64,000 nucleotides of DNA from Silene conica (GCA_029255685.2 CM055311.2:5256269-5320268); one strand, 5' to 3'; positions 47,301 to 58,733 are shown, counted from the first letter of the stretch. Notes: a model not told the origin generated them from the sequence alone. Numbers and translations: made by a program.

Positions 47301-48109
47301 AAGCCATTGCCACTCCCACTAATGATGCCCGTCATGTCATAAGATTGTTTAAGAAGGTCATTTTCCCACGCTTTGGTGTACCTAGAGCGGTGATTAGTGA
47401 TCGTGGAACTCACTTTGGTGAAAAACAACTTGATACATTGCTTGCTAAATATGGGGTTTTTCATAGAAGAGGTTTGGCTTACCATCCGCAAACGAGTGGC
47501 CAAGTCGAGGTCTCAAACCGTGAAATCAAATCCATTCTTGAAAAAGTTGTTGCAAAATCAAGGAAAGATTGGAGTACAAAGCTCGATGACACATTGTGGG
47601 CATATAGGACCACTTTTAAGACACCTATTGGTACTTCACCATATAGGTTGGTCTATGGAAAAGCTTGTCATTTGCCGATTGAGATGGAGCAAAAAGCTTT
47701 TTGGGCTATCAAAGAGCTCAATTTTGATGCTACTCTTTGTGGAGAGAAGAGATTATTGCAACTCAATGAACTCGATGAATTTCGGCTTCAAGCTTATGAA
47801 AGTTCCCGTCTTTACAAGGAAAAGACAAAACGGTGGCATGATAAGAAGATTCTCAAGAAAGATTTTGAGATTGGTGATAAGGTACTATTGTTCAATTCTC
47901 GTTTGAAGATTTTTCCGGGAAAACTGAGATCACGGTGGTCCGGTCCATATACCATCATTAATGTGAACAAGCTTGGTTTCGTCGAAGTGATGACTACGAA
48001 CGGCGAAAGATTCAAAGTTAATGGCCATCGATTGAAAGTTTATCATGAGAATGCTGTTATCGGAGTAGTGGAGGAAGTTTTCTTGGAACTTCCGTCCGTT
48101 CAAGCTTAA
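44392..48109 (+). CDS. Athila Pol (protease, RT, RNase H, integrase)
   Basis: An open frame runs from inside the copia LTR; the Athila part starts at 44392. Order: protease ([12 protein letters not shown] near 44605), RT ([42 protein letters not shown] near 45943), RNase H ([13 protein letters not shown] near 46387, [11 protein letters not shown]), then integrase. The integrase has an HHCC zinc region ending CDACQRTG, core residues in WGIDYQGPF and ISDRGTHF, and KARWHDKK-like C-terminal sequence. No chromodomain is present. The motif set matches Athila. It is the downstream part of a polyprotein whose gag side lies left of the copia insertion. Confidence 0.9.
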
Positions 48110-48922
48110 TTCATCAAGGATTCGTGACGTCTAGCAAGACTTAAAATTGCGCTTCTCGGGAGGCAACCCGTGTTTTAATCTCTTTATTTTTCTTTTTGAA
48201 TAATGTTTCGGTTTAGGTAGTATAGAAATAAGTAGATTTGTGGTATGTTGAATTGAATTTGCAGGTACCGTACGGGGAAACAAGGAAAAAGAATGCTGAA
48301 TGCGGGAAAGAGGGCACAGACCAGTCTCACCCCGGTTGAACGGGGCAAGCCACCCCGACCGGGGTCAAAACAACACTATTCGGCAATTGCTAAAAGAATT
48401 AAAATTTGGAATTAGAAAAAAATAGAGCAAACACACCCCGGTATGCCGGGGCGAGCCACCCCGACCGGGGCAGGAGCAATCGTGCTCGGCATCTTAGTAA
48501 AACAAAGGGCTGCTCGTTTTTTTTCTATTCTAACTCATTCATTCTTATTTTCCTTTCTCCTTTATTCCTCAAGGTAACTCTTTTCTCTCTTTATACCATC
48601 AAATTTCATCTTAGCAATCATTCTTCAAGGATTTCTACTTCCATTTCCACTCTCAAGTAAGTTATTTTGCATATTCTACTCTATTTTATCCTTCATTTGC
48701 TTAGAAATTGAATTTTTCACTAACCCTAACTTCAAATTGGGGAAAATTGATTTTGCTCTTTTTGGGTGAGGAATTCAATTTCTAGTTTGAATTAATGCTT
48801 TGTAGAGTTAGTATATGTCATTGCTAGTGTTAATTCCCCTTACTTGAGTGCCATTTACATTGTTTTAGCAAATTTGTGAGTTTCTTCTTTGTGGTTGGTA
48901 TTTTTCTGAAATTTTCAGATTT
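48110..48922 (+). other. Athila spacer between pol and the third ORF
   Basis: Non-coding. It contains two CG-rich dyad blocks (about 48328-48366 and 48435-48472) built from CCCCGG and CCGGGG arms, like those in the LTR. An acceptor-like TTTTCAG lies just before the next ORF at 48923, so expression from a spliced mRNA is possible, as proposed for Athila env-like ORFs. Confidence 0.6.
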
Positions 48923-50488
48923 ATGGCTCCCTTGAAGAACTTGTTTCGTCGTAGTAAGAGGGCTAGAGCGGAACCCGGTCCTAGCAACCCAATTGAGGTG
49001 GAGGAAGAAGAAGAAGTAGAGGAGGTACCAAGGTCACCACCGTCGGTATGGCAAGATGAAGACTATCCTACCGTTGTGTTTGTTTCTGAAAAACAATTCA
49101 ACAATTGGAATGCCTTAAAAGCCAAAGGTTTGAGACCAACTCGTTTTGTTAATTTTGATTCTTTGAGGCGAATAAGATTAGATAAGCATGTCAAAGCCTT
49201 GTCCAAAGGGGTAAATATGGGTTATGCCTTAACTATGAACTATCGAACTTACCCACAACTCACACTTGAATTTCTAAGCTCCTTCGAATTTCATAAATCT
49301 AGGAGGCAAGAACATATCCATTCGGTGAGTTTTAGGCTGTTCAATAGAGACTATAATAAAACCCTTAACCAATTCGCTTCGATCTTTGGCTTACCGGCGG
49401 AAGGGATTCCTATTGACCCTCCCGATCATTATAACCCAGTCGTGACTTGGAATGCCATTTCCCATTTCCCTTACCCCGGTAATTGGAACCATCTCCCCCA
49501 TGCCTTGCTCCATAGACCGGACTTTCGTATTTGGCAACGGTCTATGGGGTGGACTTTCTTCGGGAGACTTGAACCTCACTCAGTGAGGTTAATAGAGGTT
49601 CAGATTCTTGGGTCTTTCTTGAATGTTGAAGGACATGACAAATGGCAAATCAACATCCCTTACCATTTTGCCAATCACTTGTCCAAACAAGTGAGTGAGC
49701 GCTCCAAATGTGTGGTCCTAGGTGGGTTAATAACCCGCATAGCCCAAAATCTCTGTCGGTTCAACCAAGAGACCACCGAGCTTCCACCTTTATTACCCGG
49801 ACCTAGGGATGTGGGAAATGGTTTGGATTATGATTACTTTGTTTCACTTGACTGGTTTAGGAGTGCCCCACCTCAAATGATTTGGAAAATATGCAAGTAT
49901 GATTCTCTTCGATTACCCGATGATTTGCCTTTAATTCTTGTGCTAACACAAGGGGAACCTGCTGGGGGAGGGGTACCATTTGTTCGTAAAAGTTTTCATT
50001 TGCCTATTGGAGGCCTATCGCCCATTGCCCCGACTATGACTTATGCTAGTATTTATACTCGTCGGGGGAATCCGGGTAATTCTTCACGTCAGGAGGAGGT
50101 AGGACAATCCTCTCATCAACATGAATCTTTTCAACCTCCCCGTCACTCTAGTGCGGATCTTTATAGTATGATGAGAGGATTGCAGGTTAGTGTGGACACA
50201 ATGCGGGACGATCAAAGACTTGCTTTGAACCCCATTTATACTCATTTTGCCCGTCAAGGGGTCATCCAGCAAGAAGGACCTCACCCGTCCTTCTTCACTT
50301 GGCCCGAGGGTGGTTTTTCTGGTGGTTATGCAGGTTATCCCGCACCTCAAGTTCCTCCTCACGTTGCTCCTCATGTTGCCCCTTATTCCGACCCTCATTT
50401 TGCTAGCGGAAGTGGAAGTGGAGAAAGAGAAGTTGATGATCCACCTCGCAATGTCAACTTCACCGATTTCTTTGATGGTCCTACATGA
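48923..50488 (+). CDS. Athila third ORF (ATHILA ORF-1 family / env-like position)
   Basis: 521 residues starting MAPLKNLFRRSKRARAEPG with an acidic stretch (EVEEEEEVEEV). Then come TLEFLSSFEFH, FRLFNRDYNKTLNQFASIFGLP, NAISHFPYPGNW and the INIPYHFANHL block, characteristic of the Athila ORF after pol (Pfam ATHILA ORF-1, as I recall). The C-terminus is rich in proline and histidine. I see no signal peptide or transmembrane helix, so an envelope role is not shown. Confidence 0.8.
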   Translation: MAPLKNLFRRSKRARAEPGPSNPIEVEEEEEVEEVPRSPPSVWQDEDYPTVVFVSEKQFNNWNALKAKGLRPTRFVNFDSLRRIRLDKHVKALSKGVNMGYALTMNYRTYPQLTLEFLSSFEFHKSRRQEHIHSVSFRLFNRDYNKTLNQFASIFGLPAEGIPIDPPDHYNPVVTWNAISHFPYPGNWNHLPHALLHRPDFRIWQRSMGWTFFGRLEPHSVRLIEVQILGSFLNVEGHDKWQINIPYHFANHLSKQVSERSKCVVLGGLITRIAQNLCRFNQETTELPPLLPGPRDVGNGLDYDYFVSLDWFRSAPPQMIWKICKYDSLRLPDDLPLILVLTQGEPAGGGVPFVRKSFHLPIGGLSPIAPTMTYASIYTRRGNPGNSSRQEEVGQSSHQHESFQPPRHSSADLYSMMRGLQVSVDTMRDDQRLALNPIYTHFARQGVIQQEGPHPSFFTWPEGGFSGGYAGYPAPQVPPHVAPHVAPYSDPHFASGSGSGEREVDDPPRNVNFTDFFDGPT

Positions 50489-51997
50489 ATGGTTGTTGCC
50501 CCCCTTGTACATACTAGCTTGGGGGAAGCTAGTCGGTTTAGTAAGTTTTCTTTTACTTTTATTTGTAGTTTCCCTTTCCCCATTAAACTTGTTGTTTGAT
50601 TGTCTCTTTGGTTCACATTGAGGACAATGTGAAGTTTAGCTTGGGGGAGGGATCGCTTTGCTTTTTCTTTTTATAGGTTAGTATAAGTTTAATGATGGAA
50701 AGTTTCATGATGATGTGAATGAATCACCTACTGTTTTCCTCTTGCATTTCCCAATTTCATGCTCTTTGAAATTTTTTGTGAGTCTTCTATGACGGAATTT
50801 TGGCTTACATGGGGATGTCTTGACATAGTAGGTAGAGAATGGATTTTTGATGTTTTTGGCTTGATCTTTTGGCATTGGCAACCTACAAAAATCGAGAGTT
50901 TTAGAACCTCCTAAGACCGTTATATTTTTTTTCGGTCTCATCTAGGTGTGTGAGTAGGTCTCCTCATGATTTTGTGTTACACCAAAAGGCACAAATATGG
51001 TTTTTGTTCCACTTCATAAGCATTGCATTCATCTTGTGAGTATTTGTAAGCCTTTCACATGATTTTATTTGCCCATTTTTTGCCCCTTTACACATGTTTT
51101 TATTGATTTTCTAAGCTACACTCAAAATTTGCCTACCTTGTCAAGTTAGTAGCTTATTCATTGGTGTTTGGGTGCTCAATTGGGATATAGTTCAAGTGTT
51201 GCCTTTTATCATTGTGATTGGCATTGAAAAAATGATGGTCAAAAAGTCGAGAAAGAAAAAAAATAAATACCATCCACGAAAAAAAAAGAAAAAAAAAAGA
51301 TGAAAACAAAAGAAAAGAAAGAATAGAAGCATGAATTGAAAAGAAAAGGAAGAAGAGAAAAAGTTTCCATGACATTCATCATAAACAAATTGTTGGGAAA
51401 TTCTCATATGCTTTGTCTTGATAAAAGAAGTCATCTTGCTAGTTTTGACTTCAACATTTGGTAATGAGTTGGGTTTGATTTTGGATTGAGCATCCTTGCA
51501 TTAATGGTTAATTGCTAGCTTGAATTAGCTCCAATTACCATAACTCACATGTTCCCTTTCTTACCCATCACATATTGCTTCCTTCTTATGGCTTCTTTTG
51601 AATGCTTGCATTTTTATTGCATTGACTAGTGGATTGGAATGCTTACCATATTAGATTGCCGGCACAACTTCATGAGTCGAGGTTTGGAGAGTGTTTTCAC
51701 ATACAAACCTCCTTGACATTTATTTGTGTGCTTGAGTGTACCGTGAGAGTCCTTTGTCAAAATGATCATGCAAAAGCCAAAGAGTCTAGATGAAATTCTA
51801 TACGCTACGCCGTCATGTAAATCTCAACCATGTATTGCATCTCTCCTATGCCCATGTTGTCTTCGGGATTTCGTCTCACAATTATTTCATTAGCTAAAAT
51901 TGGGATTTGTAATTGATGGGATTATGGAGATTCATTTGCTTGTCTTGGTTTATTTGAGCTTGCTTGAGGACAAGTAAGGGTTTAGCTTGGGGGAATT
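50489..51997 (+). other. Athila 3' untranslated region
   Basis: About 1.5 kb with repeated 'agcttggggga' words, an A/G-rich run (51240-51365) and a final polypurine tract TTGGGGGAATT next to the LTR. No coding sequence. Frames on the minus strand are composition artefacts. Confidence 0.75.
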
Positions 51998-53485
51998 TGA
52001 TATGCTCTATTTTTATATACTTTTCATCCCCATTTTAGCTCATGTTTTATCATCGTTTACATTATTCTTCAATGTTTATTGAGCTAATTCCGTGTTCTAG
52101 GTAATTTGTATGTGGTTTAGCGGTTTTTGTAGGAATTTCGGATTTCTCTTGCATTTTGACATTTACCGAGCATCGGAGCTAACCAAAGTCGAGACAAGCA
52201 TTCTTCGGGTAGTAGATGTGACGGAAAAAGAAAGAAAGTCAACAAAGAAGTCAACTCATGAAGAGCATAATGAGCAAAGCATGACAACTCAAGCATTACA
52301 TCATCCTTGCAACGTCACCCATGTTCCCAAATGTAAACAATTGAGCAAATACGGAGAACTTGGTCAGTGTTCTCACCCCGGTAGGGGTGGGCTGCCCCGG
52401 TATACCGGGGTGGCCTTGATCTCGCCATTTTTTGGTCCAGATTCAAAGAATGCATACGTCATGTTCTTGCCCCGGTCCGGGGTGGCTGCAATCTACCCGT
52501 CTCCTCATCACTATAAATACCCCATGCTTTCATTCATTTGGGGATCATCACTTAGCATAAAATCATCAAAATTAGGAACTTGTAGCTACATTAAGTTTGT
52601 AAGAAAATATTCTAAGTCTTTCCTTATTTTCTTTTTAAAATAGTTCTTTGTTTATTCAAGCATTTTCCGAAGCTATTCGCATTTCATCTTCCGAGTTCTT
52701 ATTCCGTTAATTCCCGGTATTATCTTTCTTTACGGTTTTATTTCGTTATCGTCATTATGTTTATCTTAGTTAATAGAATAGATAATCTAGTTCATAAAAC
52801 CATGTGTGAGTAGTTTTTATATCTAGGGGGGGAAACCATGCTATATTAGTTGTTAGGTCATGTTAAATTATTGATTTTGCATTGTCGGATGGTTGGTTAT
52901 ATACATGCTTGTTTAATTTGATTAATATATGATTTTGACCATGATTATTGATAAATCATTATTCTCATCCTAAGACCGAAAGCCGGGATAGAACTTGATC
53001 ATTCTATAATGTAGTCATAGTCATAATCGTTAATTGTGTTATTCTTATCCTAAGATCGAAAGTCGGGATAGAATTAGGCATGGCATGTTATAGTATTTTG
53101 TTCCAATATACGCGAGAGCTAATTGGTAATCAATCTACGGTTAAACTCTAGGCCGAAAGGAAATTGTTATAAACCTAATCAACTATCGACAATGTATTTC
53201 TTTAATTTGACATGACTAAGCTCCTATATGCATGAGTAACCCCAATCCCCTAGATTCTCCCCTATAATCGTTTACATCTTTAATTTTCATTTCTGTTTTA
53301 CCTTAGTTAACCCAAATCATAACCAAATTCTTGTAACCGACCTTGATAGAATTCTCTCCATAGCTAATTACATTTACATCACCGTCTCCCTGTGGTTCGA
53401 CCCCTTCTTCCCTATCTACATTAATTTGTATGTTAGTCAAGTCTAGGGACTTTTATCTTTGGCAGGTGTGCGATTAGCCTGGTCA
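51998..53485 (+). repeat. Athila 3' LTR
   Basis: Near-identical to 29432-30919, with the same dyads and TATA box. It is followed by the AACCC duplication. Confidence 0.95.
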
Positions 53486-54340
53486 AACCCTGAACAAACT
53501 TTTTTTGGACAAGACACCAGTTAGATTCAGTGGTCAAAATGCGGGTAATAATAGGTTTTCACCCTCAAATTACCAAAACAATAGTAATACCGAGTTTGCC
53601 CAACCATTTTAAAAGACCAATAACACTCAGAGACAAACATATAAAAGGTTAACACCTTCTGAAACTGAGGAGAAAAGAAAGAAAAATCTATGTTTTCAGT
53701 GTGATAAACCCTATACTGTGGGCCATAAATGTCCAGGAAGATTATATCATATGGTGTTAATTCCCCAAGACCTTGAGGAAGATGGGTCAGAAGTGGTGGA
53801 TATTCAATTTGAGAATGATGTGCCAGAATGTGTGGAGGACATTAGTGAGGAAAAACCTCTAATTTCTTTAAATGTCATAGCTGGTCATAACTCTTACCAA
53901 ACCATGAGGATGCAAGGGAAAGTTAGAAGGAATGATGTGCACATCCTCATTGACTATGGAAGTACCCATAACTTTTGTGATGAAAATACTGCTAGAAAAT
54001 TGGGGTGTAGAATCACAAGAACTTATCCACTGGAAGTCTATGTTGCTAATGGGATAAGCTAACCACTACAAAGGTATGTAAAGGATTCAAATGGCAATTG
54101 CATGGTGAAGAATTTCAGACTGACGTGATGATAGTTCCTTTGGGGGGGCTGTGAAATGGTCTTAGGAGTACACTGGTTGTCTTCTTTAGGGCCGGTCATA
54201 TGGGATTTTGAGAAATTAAGGATGGAATTAATGCATAAAGGAAGAAAGGTGGTTCTTAGAGGGATCACAAAGGGTGGATTACAGTGGATGTCAGGGAAGG
54301 TTCTTATGTCTATTATGGGCCAGAGAGTGAGACAACTATA
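53486..54340 (+). pseudogene. Chromovirus gag end and protease, beyond the Athila insertion
   Basis: The stretch encodes a zinc knuckle (CFQCDKPYTVGHKC) and, within 53718-54062, a retropepsin-type segment HILIDYGSTHNFCDENTARK. It continues the same orientation as the gag at 28738-29431. Later sequence (LGVHWLSSLGPVIWDFE) is protease/RT linker. The element is broken, and reverse transcriptase is not seen before the next LTR. Confidence 0.75.
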
Positions 54341-54694
54341 GGTTGGAGCTAGTATCTTTAACAGTTAGTGCGACAACACGTATAAATCTCTCAAAGGAAT
54401 ATAGGGTATATTTTGTATTTTAGCCAGTTGATTCACGTTTATCAATAACTGTTGGCTTGCTAGAAAGTTTAACGTTATTGTCATACAGATGGCGGTAATC
54501 AACTGGTCCCTAAGAGTCACACCTAAAGGATGAAATCTGAGAGATATGATTAGATGAAAATGTAATCATATTGATACCCTATACGACTAAACAGTTAGTC
54601 AAAGTAATGATGATATAATTATTTAATACTGATTAAATAATATTAGCTAAGACGAATTAAAATGTTAATTCGTGATTAAATATAAAATGTTATA
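54341..54694 (+). repeat. Copia left LTR, part before the MULE
   Basis: Aligns with 61776-62127 of the right LTR. It is interrupted after the MULE target duplication AATGTTATA (54686-54694) and continues at 58734. Confidence 0.85.
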
Positions 54695-55044
54695 GGGTTA
54701 ACTGATAGCAATAATACAAACTATGACTGTCCTGCTGAAATTAATATGAACTATAAAAAAACCCAAAAAAATACCAACTATGCAATCATTTAACTTCTAT
54801 TACAATGGGTGAAGGGCAACCTAAAGAACCGGTTACCCATTAAACGTAAGTTGTGTTTTCACCTTATTTTCCCCCTTTAACCTCAGTTAACCCTAATTTC
54901 CCAATTTTCCCCCTTTTCGTGTTCATCATCTTCAATAATCAATCCTCCTTAATCAATCCATCCCAAATTCCACTATTCCATCTTCGTCATTATTCTGGTT
55001 GGTGTTACTGTGGAAGTTGCTTGGCCTCCATTATTGCAGAGACG

Positions 55045-57599
55045 ATGAGTAGTAAGGTAAAGTTCTAATCTTAAGCTTCATCATTATCACATCATGAACA
55101 ATGTTTTTGTTTTTCTCTCTGTGTAATTAGTGTTATTTGATGTTTGTTAGTTAAATTTGATGTTGGTTATTTTAATTTGATGTTGGTACCCATTAATGAA
55201 TCTGAATCATTACACGACTGTGATTGTTGATGCAATATCTCTTTTATTTTGCTTAGGGACTTGATGAATTTGTGACTCTCAAAATTTGGTTTGGTGGGTC
55301 ATTTACAAAGAATGAATTAGGGTTTGCTTATATGGGTAGATTATTTAGGATTTCAGCTGTTGATGTTGATGAATTCCGCTGGTTTACCCTATTAGAGGAG
55401 TGTGAGAAATGTGGAACCTTTAAGAGGAATGTAGATGCCATTTTTTACTTGAAACCTGAAGTTGGATTGGAAAGAGTGGTAGATGATAGTGGTGCTCAGT
55501 GTATGTGTGAGATAGCTGTGAAAGAGAGGGTAGTTGAGTGCTATATATTGTGTTTGCTGGTGATGTAGCCCATTTAATGCATTTACTGAAGCTGGGTGAG
55601 GGAGAAGTAAACCCTTCTTCAGTTGTTAAGTGTTCTAGGAAGTTGACACCTAGGAGAAAGATGGATACTAAAGTTAAGATTCCAAATGTGCTTGTAAACA
55701 AGGGACCACAAGACACAAACATTGAAAGTCACTCCCAAAAAAAGACAAAAAGCTCACAACCTCTAGTCAGAAATATCATTGAGACTAGGGCAAAGTCTCA
55801 ACAAATTACTGTGAGTTCACAACCACCACTCTCACACACAAGCATTGAGACATACTCTCAAAAAAAGACAAGAACTTCAGAAAAAGCTCAAACACACTCT
55901 CAAAAAAACAAAAAAACTTCAGAAAAGACTAAAAAAAAGTAGCTCAAACAACTCATGAGGATATCAGACAAGCATCTGATTTCAACAACTCACCTTTAAT
56001 TTCCTCACAAAAATCAAATAATGACCCTCCTGAACAAACTTTTGACTGTAATGATATAAGGATATCAGATCTATTTAACACCTTTGAGGAGGAATCAGAT
56101 ATTGCTTGTCTTAATGCTACTGGTGATTGTGAGTGGGAAGATCTAAGTGAGGGAGAAGATCCTGGTTATGACCCTAGTGAGGACAGTCAATCTGATAGTA
56201 TTGGTGAATTTGATGATGAGTTTGTAGTTAAGGATGAAAGTGAAGATGGCATATATTTGCCAATTGGCATAAGTCATATAAGGGAGAAGAAATGAAGATG
56301 TTATTCTGGGGCTGTGCCAAAGCCTATAATGAACCTGATTTTAATGAAGCCGTTGTTGCTTTGAGAGAGGTTGATCCAAGGGCAGCATATGCTTTCCTAG
56401 CTCTTAACCCTAGTCTGTTTTTTAGGGCTTTCATAAACACACATACAATCAACAATGTCATTGTTAACAACATGCAGAAACCTTCAATGCATGGATTATC
56501 AATGCTAGGTCTAAGCATTTGATATATATGCTTGAAGAGATCAGAACATAATTGATGTAGAGAATGATGATAAAGAAGAAAGAAATGGTAGAGTCAACAG
56601 CCACTATTTGTCCTAATATTCAAGCACTTCTAGAAAAGGAGAAGGATAAGGCTGCATACTGCAAAACATGGCCTTCCAACCCTAATCAATACTAGGTTAT
56701 AGATGTACTTGATGAGGTGAAAGTAAATCTTGCTGATAGAACTTGTTCTTGCAGAAAATGGGATGTTACTGCCATTCCTTGTTCACATGCAGTAGCCTGC
56801 ATTTTTGAGATGCATGCACTTGCTGAAGACTATGTCCATCCCATGTACAAAAGGGAAGCATATCTTACTGCCTACAACATGACGATTGGGCCATGTCCAG
56901 GGGAGAGATATTGGCCTAAAATAGAGCAGCCTATGATTCCTCCATCCATTAAGATTGGACTAGGAAGGCCAAGGAAGAAGAGAAGAAAGGATCCACATGA
57001 TGATCCCAAGAAGAGTGGAAGGTTGACCAAACATGGAGTGGAGATGACTTGCTCAGTCTGTAAGTCAAAAGAGCACAATAAGAGAAGGTGTCCACAAAAA
57101 GACACATTGATACAACCACAAGCTAAAAAGGGAAGAGGCAGGCCAAAGATTGTTAATGTTAGTATTACTGAAACTACTGCCTCCACCTCTCAAGTACATC
57201 ATGATGCAACTGCAAATCCAACGAGGACAGAAAGAGGTGGAAGGGTTATAAGAAGAGGAGGCAGGAATGCTATGACAGGAGGACACAAAGGTGCAAGGAC
57301 AGGAACCAGGGGGAGAAGAGGAGGCATGGGTGGAAGGGTAAGTACAGTTATTGTTTTAGTGCAGTTTTTATTTAAGTTCAGTTATGGTTTTGGTTGTGCA
57401 TATGTTTACATGTTACTTCAGTTCATGTGTTTTGGTTGTGCATTACTTGCAGGCCCCTCAAGGCATGGGCGTGCTCTTTGATGATCAAGGAAATGCATTC
57501 ACAAATCAGTCGGGGAATAGAATGGGTCCAAAAAACATTCTATCATGGTTTACTAGCCAACCTAACACCCAAGCTTCAACAAACGAGCAGTCAAATTAG
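55045..57599 (+). pseudogene. MULE transposase gene lacking its catalytic core
   Basis: Exon 1 is MSSK (55045-55056). After an intron (GTAAAG...TTGCTTAG) the frame resumes at 55257 with a PB1-like N-terminal domain (FVTLKIWFGGSFT, YMGRLFRISAVDVDEFRW). A frameshift near 55540 is followed by a lysine/glutamine-rich stretch; a further stop near 55942 precedes a long acidic region (about 55945-56290). The expected DDE catalytic domain, about a kilobase, is missing. Sequence resumes with the post-catalytic part (FWGCAKAYNEPDFNEAV, NPSLFFRAF), with stops around 56522-56700. Next is a SWIM zinc finger (CSCRKWDVTAIPCSHAVACI) and a knuckle CSVCKSKEHNKRRC. A final intron (57339-57451) leads to the stop at 57599. 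It cannot encode active transposase. Confidence 0.85.
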
Positions 57600-57884
57600 G
57601 AGCAATGATGACTGTCTTTGATGTATTTTGAACAATGTATTATGCGTAATGTAGTTTGATGTAATGGAACCAACAATGTAGTTTCAATGTTTATTGTCAG
57701 TGTATGGATCAGAACCAACATGAAGCTTTCGTATCAATGTAATGGTAACAAAAACTTGCAGATTTTGTAAGGTGAAACATTTATAAATGAAGCACTTGGT
57801 TCATTACAACACATGAATTGTCATTACATGGTTCATTGCTACTTACTGTCATTGCCATTTTCTCTTTAAAATCTAACTGTCTAC

Positions 57885-58365
57885 TTACTTCATACAAGTC
57901 TGTTCAAAATCAAACAAACAGCAAAAAAAAACCCAAGAGTAAACTAAACAAGTCATTGCCATTTTCTCTCCTCTTAACTGTCTCCTCACTTCATGTCTTA
58001 ATTCCATCAACTCATCCTTCAATTTCTGATTTTTGTTCTTCAACTTCTCAATCTTCTCTTCGAAATACTTCTTCTCCACCAAAGCACCCTCTTCTTCCAA
58101 CTCAAAAAACTGACATGGATTGTGCTACAAAAACAGTTACATAAAATGGATTATGCTACAAAACTTAATACAAAAATATAAGAAAATTCAATTCAATTTT
58201 AAGCAACTTGAATAAAAAACTTACCGGCCACAAAAAACAACCGTAAAAATATTTACCCGCATTTGCCCCTTTCTTCACGCACCTCAAAATCGCAGGTAAT
58301 TGATGGTGGCATAGAACCGATCTATTCGCATTTCTAAAGGAGGAGTTACAAGATGAAGAAGACAT
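57885..58365 (-). CDS. GRF-type zinc-finger, coiled-coil, membrane-anchored small protein inside the MULE
   Basis: Two minus-strand exons: 58365-58225 (47 codons, donor GTAAGT) and 58124-57885 (79 codons plus stop, acceptor TTTTTGTAG), giving 126 residues in phase 0. Exon 1 starts MSSSSCNSSFRNANRSVLCH and supplies CHHQLPAILRC and GKYFYGC. Exon 2 adds NPCQFFEL, completing a GRF-type zinc finger (C...C...F-C...C-FF). A coiled coil follows (about residues 60-95, EEKIEKLKNKNQKLKDELMEL), then a hydrophobic C-terminal segment TCLVYSWVFFCCLF, a likely tail anchor. No stops or frameshifts are seen, unlike the neighbouring transposase gene. Similar small GRF proteins are common in plants. Its role in the element is unknown. 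Confidence 0.75.
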
Positions 58366-58733
58366 CAAAGGTGAATAAAATAAACAAGGAATAGATCGGT
58401 TTGAGAGAGGAAGTAGATAATGGTGAAGGAGCAGTATAAGATAAAGAGGGAGAAAGAGAGAAAATATTTGAGAGAGAAATGAAAATGGTTGTTGCAGACC
58501 AACAATGGAGCTTGGTAAGCTTTAAAGGCTGATTAAGGAAAAAAAATAAAAAACAAAAGGTAACCTGCTATTAAGATAACATTACCGGTTACAACAAGTT
58601 AAAAAGAGAGTCAATGTAATAGAAGTTAAATGATGGCATAATTGGTATTTTTTTGGGTTTTTTTATAGTTCATATTAATTTCAGCAGGACAGTCATAGTT
58701 TGTATCATTGCTATCAATTAACCCAATGTTATA

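Larger units (their letters stand above)
29432..53485 (+). mobile_element. Athila-lineage Ty3/gypsy element containing a Sirevirus
   Basis: LTRs of 1488 bp each (29432-30919 and 51998-53485) with TG...CA ends and a 5-bp duplication AACCC (29427-29431 and 53486-53490). Parts in order: LTR, primer-binding site, gag, the nested copia element (32937-44386), protease-RT-RNase H-integrase, a third ORF, a long 3' untranslated region, a polypurine tract (about 51983-51997) and LTR. The LTRs differ at roughly 8 positions, about 0.5%, suggesting an age of a few hundred thousand years at usual plant rates. It looks whole apart from the nested insertion. Confidence 0.92.
28264..54340 (+). mobile_element. 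Ty3/gypsy chromovirus, outermost element of the nest, split by Athila
   Basis: Visible parts are the 5' LTR, primer-binding site, gag (28738-29431) and, beyond the Athila insertion, a gag/protease part (53486-54340). The later pol and the 3' LTR are not seen before the copia LTR that starts at 54341. The element is broken. It is older than the Athila it contains. Reina-like assignment rests on LTR length and gag style and is tentative. Confidence 0.75.
54695..58724 (+). mobile_element. Mutator-like element (MULE) with two gene remnants/genes
   Basis: A 4030-bp element with 110-bp terminal inverted repeats (54695-54804 and 58615-58724, about 4 mismatches), beginning GGGTTAACTGATAGC. A perfect 9-bp duplication AATGTTATA lies at 54686-54694 and 58725-58733. 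The plus strand carries a degraded mudrA-type transposase gene. The minus strand, near the right end, carries a GRF zinc-finger gene in convergent orientation. The uninterrupted target site is preserved in the right LTR at 62119-62127. Confidence 0.93.
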
